From Phycisphaeraceae bacterium (lineage in GTDB: Bacteria; Planctomycetota; Phycisphaerae; Phycisphaerales; UBA1924), in assembly GCA_019636655.1 (NCBI GenBank), contig JAHBXB010000002.1:818537-882536 (forward strand): a stretch of DNA of 64,000 nucleotides, written 5' to 3'. Both the position numbers and the translations under genes were made by a program. Shown piece after piece: positions 46,286 through 54,674 of this stretch; within the stretch, counting starts at the first letter, position 1, and each line of letters opens with the position of its first letter. Below the pieces are notes generated by a model. It worked only from the letters and a program-made list of their open reading frames with translations. It searched no databases and was not told where the DNA came from.

Positions 46286-47347
46286 TCACCTCCGCCGCGC
46301 CAGCGTGTACCACGCGAACAGGTCCGCAGCGACCTCCTCGCGCGTCTTGCCCTCGCTGAAGCCGAGCGCCATCCAGTAGTCGATCGCCGCATCCGTATCC
46401 ACGACGTCGTACGCGAGCACCTCGAACCCCGCCTTCTCCATCTCTTCTTTCGCGAACGGGCACTGTCCATCCGCGTGCGGCAGGTAGGGCTGATCCGGGG
46501 GGGCCTGGGCCGGCGACAGGTTGTAGATCAGGAACAGCCCCCCGGGCCGCAGCGCATCGTGCACCGCCTTGAGATACTCCGCATCGCTCACCCCAAGGTG
46601 CACCAGCCGCCTTGGGTCCGCCTCGCGCGCTGGGTGGATGTAGCCGCGCTTCAGCACGTTCTTCGATACGAACAGGTCGTATTCGCCTCCCTCCGCCACC
46701 GCTTCGACAATCCCCTCCTGCGCCGGCCACTGCCCCAGCAGCAACCTCAAGCGCCCCGCCGGAGCCCCGCCGACGCCGGCGACCTCCCCCGTGTCCCCCG
46801 GCCCCGAGTACAACGCCGCGAGCACCGGCTCCACCTCCACCCCGGTCACATCCGCACCCAGCGACGCCAGCATCCGCAGGTGCCCGATCGACCCGTACCC
46901 GAAGTCAAGCACGCGATTCCCCGCCGGAACAAATCCGTGTTCCGCTGCCACATCCAGCGGTCTCGCGTACATCAGGGGCGAGCCGTACGCCGTGTAGTAG
47001 AAGAACCGCGGATCGCACACCCGCGCGGTCAGTCCTTCGCGCTTCCCCTCCGCCATCGCCTCGTACTGCTCCTCCGTCACCGCCACGCCCCGGTCCCGGT
47101 CGCGGTACACCACCCGCATCGGCGTCCGCGGCAGCGACCCCGCCGCGTCCAGGAACGACCGCGCCGCCTCCGTTTTCGCCAGCGGCTTCAGCGCCCGGGC
47201 CTCGCGCACCAGGCTCTCGTGAACCTCCTCCGGCGTCGGGGCCGCCGGCTGGCTCGCTGCGGCCGGTTTGGAGGGCGTGGCGGGCGGCGCCGACGAGGGC
47301 TGCGCCACGCTCATCAGACCCGCCAGCAGTGCCACGACTGTGTTCAT
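46286..47347 (-). CDS. Exported SAM-methyltransferase-like protein
   Basis: 353 residues. The N-terminal hydrophobic signal (MNTVVALLAGLMSVAQPSSA) is followed by a Pro/Ala linker. The later part has a class I methyltransferase signature, RVLDFGYGSIGHLRMLASLGADVTGVEVEP, then EYDLFVSKNVLKRGY and LRPGGLFLIYNLSP. Methyltransferases normally need cytosolic SAM, so export is unexpected; either the signal is a membrane anchor or the fold has another role. It lies between ogt (5 nt gap) and ridA (27 nt gap). Confidence 0.72.
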   Translation of the reverse strand: MNTVVALLAGLMSVAQPSSAPPATPSKPAAASQPAAPTPEEVHESLVREARALKPLAKTEAARSFLDAAGSLPRTPMRVVYRDRDRGVAVTEEQYEAMAEGKREGLTARVCDPRFFYYTAYGSPLMYARPLDVAAEHGFVPAGNRVLDFGYGSIGHLRMLASLGADVTGVEVEPVLAALYSGPGDTGEVAGVGGAPAGRLRLLLGQWPAQEGIVEAVAEGGEYDLFVSKNVLKRGYIHPAREADPRRLVHLGVSDAEYLKAVHDALRPGGLFLIYNLSPAQAPPDQPYLPHADGQCPFAKEEMEKAGFEVLAYDVVDTDAAIDYWMALGFSEGKTREEVAADLFAWYTLARRR

Positions 47348-47374
47348 GAGGTCACTCCGATCACTCCCCGAAGG

Positions 47375-47797
47375 CTACCCCGCCGCCACCGCGTCCGCCT
47401 CGATCTCGATCAGCATCCCCGGATCGATCAAGGCACTCACCTGCACCATCGCTGTTGCCGGCGGGTGCGCGGCGAACGCCTCCCGGTGCGCCCGCGCAAA
47501 CTCCTCTCACCGCGAGATATCCGTGACATACATCCGCGTCCGCACCACCCGCGACTGGTCCGCCCCGAGCCCCTCCAGCGCCACTCGGATGATCTCGATG
47601 CACCGCCGCGCCTGCAGGTATCCATCCCCCGGGCTCGTCGCCGTCCGCGGCGACACCACCCGCCCATCCTCCCCGATCCCGGTCGTCCCCGTCACCGCGA
47701 TCAGCCCGCCGCCCGCCCCAGCGACCTTGATCGCGCGGCAGTACCCCACCTTCTCCTCCCACGGAGCACCCGACGACACACGCTGGAACGTCTCCAT
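47375..47797 (-). pseudogene. ridA: RidA/YjgF-family gene interrupted by an in-frame TGA
   Basis: RidA hydrolyses reactive enamine/imine intermediates. The frame from ATG 47797 (GGAGGT upstream) encodes 96 residues with RidA features (GGLIAVTGTTGIG, ARRCIEIIRVALEGLGAD, VVRTRMYVTDISR), then TGA at 47507-47509. The same frame goes straight on with EEFARAHREAFAAHPPATAM, LIDPGMLIEIEADAVAAG and a TAG at 47375. The TGA stands where RidA proteins typically carry Trp (TGG), so one base change would explain it. No frameshift is involved and both halves keep coding bias. It could be a recent pseudogene, a sequencing error or readthrough. Confidence 0.85.
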
Positions 47798-48013
47798 GGG
47801 ACCTCCATTTCGAGCCGGCTCATGACTTGTGAACCAAAGTCTTCGTGCCGTGCTCTCATCGGACGACGGACAGTACATCAAGAGAAGGCACGGCAGCATG
47901 CCCCGAGTGCGGCGCGGAGCGATAGGGCGCCGTCCTTGCCGCCTGCGCCTGCAATCCCGCATCCGCGACCCGGTATACCGCCATGACCGCCCTTCGGTCA
48001 TCCGAGCCCTCCC

Positions 48014-49423
48014 GTGCCCCACGACCCTCCATGCCCCGCCCGCCGGCCGCCCCCGCGGTGGCCCATCCCGGTCATGCTCTCGCTGGGCATCTCGCTCCTT
48101 ACGATCATGGCCTTCGCAGCACTTCAGGCGCGCGTGGTCGAGCATGCAGCCTTGAACTCCGAGCAACTCGAACAGGGCACAACCCTGCCGAGTCCATCCT
48201 GGATCGGCGCTCGCGTGCAGCGTCTGGCCCCGGTTGTCGGCTCAAGCTACGGCAGGCGCCCGAAGTTCCCTTCCGCCGACCTCCGCGACCACCTCGCCCG
48301 GCATTTCGTCTGCATCGAGCCCGCATGCGGGCGAATGTGGCAGCCGCACGACCCGACCAAGACCGTGTGGATCTATCGCCCTCGCGCAGGCGAGCTGGAC
48401 ACCCTGGGCGTCCCCCTCCTCGCCGGCGCCGCCGGGGCCTGGGTCGGTCTCTGGACATCCCGGCGGCTCCGACCCAGCCGCGCCAGACCTGCAACGCTCG
48501 TCGCCTTCCTTGCCGCTCTCCTCTTCGGAGCCGTCGGCTGGTACCTCTCCTTTGATCGTTCCCTCGCGACCATGCTCGATCCTTCCGCGATTGCCCCGTC
48601 GCCATGGCTTGCATTCATCCTCGGGCTCCTGAGCGTTCTCTCCGGATTGGGAGTGGTCTTGCTGGTCGTCCGCGTATTCCGTCGTGCGCCGCGCGTCCGC
48701 ACGCACTGCCCGGCCTGCCGGCACCCGCTCGCCGCTCCGTCGCACCCCGGCGCGGCGGTCATCTGCTTCGAATGCGGGCTCGATCCGGCCGCGTGGCCGA
48801 GCCTCCCTCGGCGGCTGGTCGCGACCGCTGTCGCCGGTCTGGGCTTGTGGTGGATCCGCATCTGGCTCTGGACCCTGGCTGGCGTCGTAGCCGCGGCGGC
48901 CATCTGGTCCGCGATGCACGACCGAGGCTACTGGCCGAAGACCCTGCCCACACTGACGCGTCACTGGGAGGCATTCAGGGCATGGACGCTGTGGGACGCT
49001 GCAACCTCCAGCCAGGTTCGCCAATGGCCGGGCGTGCCCAGCATGTCCATCCTGATCTGGCCCGAGCAATTGTGCGTGCTCGCCGCCGGGGAATCGCCGC
49101 CATCGGTCGCCACTCCGCGGGAGGTTCGAGTCATCACCGGCGCCTGCCCGCGAACCTCGGACCCGACCGTGCCCGGCAACTGGACGTTTCAGCCGCTGAT
49201 CATCAGCGCCGCGCGCAAGACGATCTCAGTGTCCCCTGGCGCCCCCATCACCATCTGGCTCCAAGACAACCCTACTCATACGTGGAGCCACGAGGGCCCA
49301 CTCGAACTGGTACTCCTGAACGACCTGCCGGGCAGCGGCCCCCTGGCCGCGCACATTGCCCAACTTCTCGATTCCGAGCCCGCCGAGCAGCCGCCTAGTC
49401 CCGCCGCGCCCGCTTCGCCCTGA
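48014..49423 (+). CDS. Membrane protein with degenerate zinc ribbon, unknown function
   Basis: 469 residues. One N-terminal helix, a soluble stretch, then several hydrophobic segments (VPLLAGAAGAWVGLW, LVAFLAALLFGAVGWYLSF, LAFILGLLSVLSGLGVVLLVV). A zinc-ribbon-like CPACRHPLA...CFECG follows, then two more helices and a C-terminal soluble domain. The GTG start at 48014 is uncertain; ATG 48074 would drop the first 20 residues. It converges with and overlaps the next gene by 29 nt. Confidence 0.62.
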   Translation: MPHDPPCPARRPPPRWPIPVMLSLGISLLTIMAFAALQARVVEHAALNSEQLEQGTTLPSPSWIGARVQRLAPVVGSSYGRRPKFPSADLRDHLARHFVCIEPACGRMWQPHDPTKTVWIYRPRAGELDTLGVPLLAGAAGAWVGLWTSRRLRPSRARPATLVAFLAALLFGAVGWYLSFDRSLATMLDPSAIAPSPWLAFILGLLSVLSGLGVVLLVVRVFRRAPRVRTHCPACRHPLAAPSHPGAAVICFECGLDPAAWPSLPRRLVATAVAGLGLWWIRIWLWTLAGVVAAAAIWSAMHDRGYWPKTLPTLTRHWEAFRAWTLWDAATSSQVRQWPGVPSMSILIWPEQLCVLAAGESPPSVATPREVRVITGACPRTSDPTVPGNWTFQPLIISAARKTISVSPGAPITIWLQDNPTHTWSHEGPLELVLLNDLPGSGPLAAHIAQLLDSEPAEQPPSPAAPASP

Positions 49424-50276
49424 ACTTTGCCTGCAGCGTCTCCGCATCGAAGTCCGCCGACACCTGCCCCGTCGCCGCGTAGCGGTAGATCGCCGCGAGG
49501 ATGATCCCTCCCAGCGCCGACAGGATCAGCCCCGTCGCCACCATCAGGACCAGCGACACCGCGGCGCCGATGATGACGGGCACCGCCGAGTTCATCGCCA
49601 CGCTCCCCGCGATTCCCAGCCCCAGCGGGAGCAGTGCGATCAGGTACCCCAGCATCCCCGCCACGCCCAGCCCCACGTTCGCCACCAGCGATTCCCCCCA
49701 CGTCTTGCGGATCACCGCCGTCGACCGCTTCACCGCCTCGATCGGCCCCAATCCCTCCACCACCAGCACCGGCACCACGAAGTACGTCGCCACCGCCCAC
49801 GCCATCCCCACCAGCGAGATCACCAGTTTCCCCAGGAACCCCGCCCGCTCCGAGATCATCTTCAACACCACCCCCACCGTCGCGGCGACCAGCGCCCATC
49901 CAAGGATCTGCGGCAGCCGCGCCACCGCCACCCGCATCCCATCCCCGAACGACGTCTCCTCGCCGTTCATCCGGTGGATGGCGCACGCCACCAGCCCCGC
50001 GTTGAAGAACGAGATCACGAAGAAGTTCGCGAAGTAGAACAGGAACACCCCGAGGTAGTAGACCGGGTTCTGCGCCGCGGCTTCCCGCTGCTGCCGCGTT
50101 GTCTCGCCCGCCGCGGAGAAGTCGATTGTCAGCAGCACCGGGATCGCGAACGATGCCAGCACCAGCAGGCACGCCACCGACGAAACGATCGGGAAGAGCA
50201 GCAACTGCTTGTCCCGCCGAAGCACCCGCGCGCTCTGCTTGGTCAACGCCCACGACCGTGCCATTCGCTCGAACAT
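49395..50276 (-). CDS. DUF6159-type polytopic membrane protein
   Basis: 293 residues with six hydrophobic segments. The opening MFERMARSWALTKQSARVLRRDKQLLLFPIVSSVA is characteristic of DUF6159, and GPIEAVKRSTAVIRKTWGESLVANVG is a conserved cytosolic loop in such proteins. Function unknown. The ATG at 50276 has GGAGG upstream; the 5' extension to 50408 runs into the divergent marR promoter and is not coding. Confidence 0.75.
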   Translation of the reverse strand: MFERMARSWALTKQSARVLRRDKQLLLFPIVSSVACLLVLASFAIPVLLTIDFSAAGETTRQQREAAAQNPVYYLGVFLFYFANFFVISFFNAGLVACAIHRMNGEETSFGDGMRVAVARLPQILGWALVAATVGVVLKMISERAGFLGKLVISLVGMAWAVATYFVVPVLVVEGLGPIEAVKRSTAVIRKTWGESLVANVGLGVAGMLGYLIALLPLGLGIAGSVAMNSAVPVIIGAAVSLVLMVATGLILSALGGIILAAIYRYAATGQVSADFDAETLQAKFRAKRARRD

Positions 50277-50372
50277 TCGCCATCCTCCACGCACGCCCCC
50301 CGGCCACACAGAGTACCCGATCATTGGTACGGCACCCGTCGGGGTTTTATGCACACAAATCGGCCGATCACC

Positions 50373-50400
50373 TTGACCATCTGGAACTGGACGATATAGT
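50373..50400 (+). promoter_or_regulatory. marR promoter overlapping its operator
   Basis: TTGACC (50373-50378), 16-nt spacer, TATAGT (50395-50400), 33 nt before the marR ATG. The -10 hexamer overlaps the start of the palindrome below by five bases, so a bound repressor would block it. Confidence 0.6.
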
Positions 50401-50415
50401 TGTTGCAACGACTAT
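50396..50415. promoter_or_regulatory. MarR-type operator upstream of marR
   Basis: ATAGTTGTTGCAACGACTAT is an inverted repeat with 18 of 20 positions symmetric. The left arm (ATATAGTTGTT including the preceding base) is identical to that of the site at 50997. It probably mediates autoregulation. Confidence 0.7.
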
Positions 50416-50433
50416 TGGTCCGGAGCCGGAACA

Positions 50434-50946
50434 ATGACCCCCTCCACCCCCACCTCCCTCCAGCACGAACTCGGCAAGCGGGCCCCCTTCGACTCGCCCG
50501 CCCACGAGGCCGCCCTCAACATCGTCCGCACCGCCGCGGCTCTCTCGTGCGACTTCGCCCGCCTCTTCAAGCAGTTCGGCCTCTCCGCCGCCTCCTACAA
50601 CGTCCTTCGCATCCTCCGCGGCCACCACCCCGCCGGCATCGCCTCCCAGCAGATCGGCCCCATGATGGTCGCCTCCGTCCCCGATGTCACCCGCCTGGTC
50701 GACCGCCTGGCCGACGCCGGCCTCGCCGAACGCTGCCGCACCGAGCAGGACCGCCGCGTCGTCATCGTCCGGATCACCCGCAAGGGCCTCGACCTCCTGG
50801 CCCGCCTCGACAAGCCCGTCCACGCCATGCACGAATCGCAGCTCGGCCACATGACCCACTCCCAACTCGCCACCCTCAGCGACCTGCTCGTCATGGCCCG
50901 GCAGGCCCCCGGCGCCGGCGAGCCCGACACCACCCGCGAACCCTGA
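50434..50946 (+). CDS. MarR-family transcriptional regulator
   Basis: 170 residues. Winged helix-turn-helix: LRGHHPAGIASQQIGPMMVASVPDVTRLVDRLADAGLAERCRTEQDRRVVIVRITRKGLDLL (about 61-124), with the wing containing DRR as usual. Cys39 and Cys101 could act as redox sensors, as in some MarR proteins, but this is inference. It is preceded by its own promoter/operator, with a second copy of the operator before the downstream pirin gene, so it probably represses both. Confidence 0.92.
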   Translation: MTPSTPTSLQHELGKRAPFDSPAHEAALNIVRTAAALSCDFARLFKQFGLSAASYNVLRILRGHHPAGIASQQIGPMMVASVPDVTRLVDRLADAGLAERCRTEQDRRVVIVRITRKGLDLLARLDKPVHAMHESQLGHMTHSQLATLSDLLVMARQAPGAGEPDTTREP

Positions 50947-50996
50947 ATGACCCCTGATCCCCCCGTCGCCAACGCCCGTATCGCCATCGCAGCATA

Positions 50997-51014
50997 TAGT
51001 TGTTTGAACAACTA
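50997..51014. promoter_or_regulatory. Second MarR-type operator, upstream of the pirin gene
   Basis: TAGTTGTTTGAACAACTA: 16 of 18 positions symmetric, only the central pair differing. It lies 17 nt before the pirin ATG and just upstream of its AAGGAG Shine-Dalgarno. TATAGT at 50995-51000 may be the -10 box, though I see no good -35. Confidence 0.7.
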
Positions 51015-51030
51015 CTGAAGGAGACCCATC

Positions 51031-51729
51031 ATGATCCAGATCCGCAAGAGCGCCGACCGCGGCCACTTCGACCACGGCTGGCTCAACACCTACCACACCT
51101 TCTCGTTCGGCCGCTATGTCGACCGCGACCACATGGGCTTCCGCTCCCTCCGCGTCATCAACGACGACGTCGTCGCCCCGGGCCAGGGATTCGGCGAGCA
51201 CCCGCACGAGGACATGGAGATCCTCACCTACATCATCTCCGGCCAGCTCGCCCACAAGGACAGCACCGGCACCGCCGAGGTCATCCGCCCCGGCGACGTC
51301 CAGTACATGTCCGCCGGCACCGGCATCCGACACAGCGAGTTCAACGCCTCCACCACCGACCCGGTCCACCTCATTCAGATCTGGATCCTCCCCGACCGCG
51401 TCGGCCACACCCCCGCCTACGGCCAGAAGCACTTCCCCGTCGAGCAGCGCCGCAACCGCCTCCGGCTCGTCGCCTCGCCCGACGGCGCCGACGGTTCCAT
51501 CACCATCAACCAGGACGCCCGCGTCTACGCCGGCCTCCTCTCGGCGGGATCGACCATCGAGCACCCGATCGCGGCGGGCCGCGCCGCCTGGGCGCACCTC
51601 ATCAAGGGCTCGGTCGCCGTCAACGGCCTGGTCCTCTCCCCCGGCGACGCCGCCGCGATCGAGGCCGAGCCCGCCGCCAGGATCGTGGCCGAAAACAACG
51701 CCGAACTGCTGGTCTTCGACGTCAAATGA
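51031..51729 (+). CDS. Pirin-family bicupin protein
   Basis: 232 residues. The N-terminal cupin has the metal ligands of the YhhW/pirin group: His57 and His59 (GEHPHEDMEILTY), His101 and Glu103 (AGTGIRHSEFN), in the framework DSTGTAEVIRPGDVQYMSAGTGI. Some relatives are quercetin 2,3-dioxygenases, others redox-linked regulators; the substrate is not predictable here. It is first of a stress-type cluster with SnoaL-like and YceI genes and probably controlled by the adjacent MarR. Confidence 0.92.
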   Translation: MIQIRKSADRGHFDHGWLNTYHTFSFGRYVDRDHMGFRSLRVINDDVVAPGQGFGEHPHEDMEILTYIISGQLAHKDSTGTAEVIRPGDVQYMSAGTGIRHSEFNASTTDPVHLIQIWILPDRVGHTPAYGQKHFPVEQRRNRLRLVASPDGADGSITINQDARVYAGLLSAGSTIEHPIAAGRAAWAHLIKGSVAVNGLVLSPGDAAAIEAEPAARIVAENNAELLVFDVK

Positions 51730-51832
51730 CCGCTGTTTCGCGAACATCGGGCCAGGTTTCCCCCGCCGCGGGCCTCCCCCAACGCATCATAAGAAGAACC
51801 GGGCACCCGCCCCATACACAAGGACAACCGCC

Positions 51833-52201
51833 ATGGCAGCCAACATCCGCAGCCGCGTCGAGAGCCTCCAGGAGTGGATCAAGCAGGGCAAGATCCTCGA
51901 GGCCATGAACGAGTTCTACGACCCCGACGTCTCCATGCAGGAGAACGCCGGAGCCCCCACCGTCGGCCTCACCGCCAACATCGAACGGGAGAAGCAGTTC
52001 CTCGCCCAGGTCAAGAAGTGGAAGGGGTACACCGTCACCGCCCTGGGCGTCGGCGACAACACTACGTTCGTCGAGAACATCATCGAGTTCGTCAACACCG
52101 CCGGCCAGGATGTCCGCCAGATGCAGGTTGCCGTGCAGCGGTGGAACGACGCCGGCAAGATCACCAGCGAGCACTTCTACTACGACGCCTCGAAGAAGTA
52201 A
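51833..52201 (+). CDS. SnoaL-like / NTF2-fold protein
   Basis: 122 residues. The pattern QEWIKQGKILEAMNEFYDPDVSMQENAGAPTVGLTANIEREKQFL, followed by four strands (TVTALGVGDN, TTFVENIIEFV, MQVAVQRWND, ITSEHFYYDA), fits the NTF2/SnoaL cone fold that binds small hydrophobic ligands. The ATG at 51833 follows AAGGA; the longer frame upstream is a shadow of the pirin gene. It lies 103 nt after pirin and is probably co-transcribed. Confidence 0.85.
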   Translation: MAANIRSRVESLQEWIKQGKILEAMNEFYDPDVSMQENAGAPTVGLTANIEREKQFLAQVKKWKGYTVTALGVGDNTTFVENIIEFVNTAGQDVRQMQVAVQRWNDAGKITSEHFYYDASKK

Positions 52202-52311
52202 CGCGTCGTGCATCCAGCGCTGCCCCCGGCAGTACAGTCCACTCCGCGTCCGGCACGGTGTCGGGCCCGTTTCCACGAACATCCCCGCATCCCGCAAGGA
52301 GTCCTCAGACC

Positions 52312-52929
52312 ATGAACAAGGCACTGCTGATCGTTCCCGTCCTCTCGCTCGCCGCTGCCGGCGCCATGCTCGCCGGAGCCGGCTCACCCGCCGCCCCGGC
52401 GGCCCCCGCCACGACCGGATCCGCTGAGGCCTTCAACGTCGACCCCGTCCATTCGACGGCGATCTACCGCGTCAAGCACCTCGGCACCTCCTACTCCTAC
52501 GGCCGCTTCACCGACATCTCCGGCACCTTCCTCCTCGACCCCGAGAACCCCGACAAGAGCGTGATCGACGTCACCATCAACACCGAGAGCATCGACAGCG
52601 GCAACCAGGGCCGCGACAAGCACCTCCGCTCCCCCGACTTCTTCTCCGCCAAGGAGTTCCCCACCATCACCTTCAAGAGCACCGGCGTGAAGAAGACCGG
52701 CGATACTTCCTTCGATGTCTCCGGCGACCTCACCCTCCGCGGCCAGACCAAGCCCGTCACCGTCTCCGTCGACCTCACCGGCACCGGCAAGGGGATGCGC
52801 GGCGGCGAACTCGCCGGTGTTGAATCCAAGTTCACCGTCAAGCGCTCCGACTACGGCATGACCTTCCTCCCCGAGGCCGTCGGCGACGAGGTCTCCCTCA
52901 TCGTCTCCCTCGAGGGCGGCCGCAAGTAG
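52312..52929 (+). CDS. YceI-family periplasmic protein
   Basis: 205 residues. Signal peptide with a Pro/Ala stretch after it (about 1-35). The YceI lipocalin-like domain follows: FNVDPVHSTAIYRVKHLGTSYSYGRFTDISGTF, DVTINTESIDSGNQGRDKHLRSPDFF, FPTITFKST, DLTLRGQTKPVTVSVDL. Such proteins bind isoprenoid-type ligands; in several bacteria they respond to stress. The ATG at 52312 has AAGGAG upstream. Third gene of the pirin cluster. Confidence 0.93.
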   Translation: MNKALLIVPVLSLAAAGAMLAGAGSPAAPAAPATTGSAEAFNVDPVHSTAIYRVKHLGTSYSYGRFTDISGTFLLDPENPDKSVIDVTINTESIDSGNQGRDKHLRSPDFFSAKEFPTITFKSTGVKKTGDTSFDVSGDLTLRGQTKPVTVSVDLTGTGKGMRGGELAGVESKFTVKRSDYGMTFLPEAVGDEVSLIVSLEGGRK

Positions 52930-53008
52930 GTCTCGCCCCCACTCGACCCACCGCGCCGGCCGGGGCAAACCGCCCCCGCCGTCGCTTCTTTGAGCCTCCG
53001 GAGCGCCC

Positions 53009-53887
53009 ATGGACCCACAGATTCTCAAGCAGATCGCCCTCGGCATCGTGCCCCCCGGCCTCGCCGGCGCTGCGCTCTTCCTCGCCCTGTTCCTCCCCAC
53101 AGCCCGGGCCCCCAAGGCCGCCCGCTGGCAATACGCGGCCGCCTCGATCGGGCTTGCCGTGCTCTACATCGCCTTCCATGCCTGGCTCCTGGGCGGTGTG
53201 AACCTCCCGCCGGCCCGGTCCACCGACTGGCTCGCCATCTCCGCCATCGCGGCCGCGGTCGCCGCGCTCCCATCCGCCCTCGGTGCGCCGGGCCTCGCCT
53301 CGTGGCCGACCAGGATCGCCGCCCTCGCGCTGATCGGCTTCGTCAGCGCCCGGGGCGTGACCGACTCCTGGCCCATCGGTCAGCGCATCGCCCTCATCGC
53401 CGCCTTCGCCGCGGCGGCCTGCGTCGTCCTCTGGCTCCTGGAATGGACCGACCGCAGGATCCGCGGCCCCGTTCCGGTCATGCTCGTCTCGCTGCTGGCC
53501 CTCGGCGCCAACCAGGTGCTGGTGCTCGGATTCCACAGCCTGCTGCTCTCGCAGTCCGCCGGGCTCTGCGCGGCGCTGATGGGCGGCGCAGCGCTGGTCG
53601 CGCTGCTGCTCACCTCCATCTCGCTCGCCGGGGGCATCGCGGTGGTGCCCGTCATGATCACTGCCGCGTCCCTGTTCCACGGCCTGCTCTTCACCGAGAC
53701 CGACCACGGCCTCCTGCTGGCGGGCCTTGTCGCCGCGTCCCCGCTGGGTGCTGCTATCGGCTGCCTCGGCAGGCTCGGGCGGATCAAGGGAATCGGCGGC
53801 GGACTGATGCGACTGGCGTTCGCCGCCGCGCCGATCGGCGCCGCGATGATCATCATCCTGCTCACCCAGGAATCGCCGCAGTACTGA
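53009..53887 (+). CDS. Polytopic membrane protein, unknown function
   Basis: 292 residues, nearly all hydrophobic, about nine membrane helices. No family motif recognised; Trp/Arg pairs at loop ends and few charged residues inside. It may be the last gene of the pirin-YceI cluster (79 nt gap, same strand), though its promoter is not evident. The stop lies 4 nt from the end of the converging methyltransferase gene. Confidence 0.65.
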   Translation: MDPQILKQIALGIVPPGLAGAALFLALFLPTARAPKAARWQYAAASIGLAVLYIAFHAWLLGGVNLPPARSTDWLAISAIAAAVAALPSALGAPGLASWPTRIAALALIGFVSARGVTDSWPIGQRIALIAAFAAAACVVLWLLEWTDRRIRGPVPVMLVSLLALGANQVLVLGFHSLLLSQSAGLCAALMGGAALVALLLTSISLAGGIAVVPVMITAASLFHGLLFTETDHGLLLAGLVAASPLGAAIGCLGRLGRIKGIGGGLMRLAFAAAPIGAAMIIILLTQESPQY

Positions 53888-53891
53888 CGGG

Positions 53892-54563
53892 CTAGCGCGT
53901 GCAGCGATACACGAACGCGGGGGGAACGTTGGCCCAGACGACTTCGGAGATATCCACCCTCGCGAACAGCCGGCGCACCTCGCGCCGGAAGTGCCGCCCG
54001 CCGGGGACCAGCGGGGTAAGGTGATACGCGAATGTCACCAACTGCCCGCCGGGCCTGAGCGCGCGGTGCGCGGCCTCGAGGATCGTCGTGCGCAGCGAGT
54101 CGCTGAACACCGTCCACGGAAGCCCGGAGAGGATGTAGTCCACCCCGCCGCGACCGGCGGCGTCCCCCACGCCCAGCGCCTTGCAGATCTTCTCGATGTG
54201 CGCCGCGTCCTCGACGATCACGTTTGCCGCGGGGCACCGCGACCGGACGACCTCAGCGAGTTCCGGCTGCCGTTCCACGGCGAAGAACCGCGTGTGCGGG
54301 CCGATCGAGTCCAGGATCTGCCGGGTGAACACGCCCGTGCCGGGCCCGAACTCGACGACCGCTGAGGCATTCTTCAGATCAAGCCCCGAGACCATGCGTT
54401 TGGCCAACCGGGTGGACGATGGGGCGATCGCGCCGACCACGTTCGGGCGGCGGAGGAACTCGGCCAGGAACCGCCGCTTCCCTCCGCGGGGCTTCGCACC
54501 CGGCTTTGTGGACTTGGGGTGCGCGGCGGCGTGGTGCGATGGCGGCTTGGTCGACGTGGTCAC
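53892..54563 (-). CDS. Phospholipid N-methyltransferase-like SAM enzyme
   Basis: 223 residues. Basic N-terminus, then FLAEFLRRPNVVGAIAPSSTRLAKRM, the opening of PmtA/COG3963-type methyltransferases, and motif I VVEFGPGTGVFTRQIL, with LPWTVF and ALRPGGQLVTFAY further on. These enzymes methylate phosphatidylethanolamine or related lipids; a ribosomal adenine dimethylase role is less likely because the Asn-Leu-Pro-Tyr motif is not seen. It is downstream of the histidine kinase gene (111 nt gap) on the same strand. Confidence 0.8.
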   Translation of the reverse strand: MTTSTKPPSHHAAAHPKSTKPGAKPRGGKRRFLAEFLRRPNVVGAIAPSSTRLAKRMVSGLDLKNASAVVEFGPGTGVFTRQILDSIGPHTRFFAVERQPELAEVVRSRCPAANVIVEDAAHIEKICKALGVGDAAGRGGVDYILSGLPWTVFSDSLRTTILEAAHRALRPGGQLVTFAYHLTPLVPGGRHFRREVRRLFARVDISEVVWANVPPAFVYRCTR

Positions 54564-54674
54564 CTCATGGAACTCCTGGCGGGAAGGGCTAAGCGTAGCG
54601 GATGGCGTTTGCCCGTGTGCGGCCGCGGGCCGGATGGTCTTGGTTTGTTGGGACCATGGGCAACCTGGTTGCGG

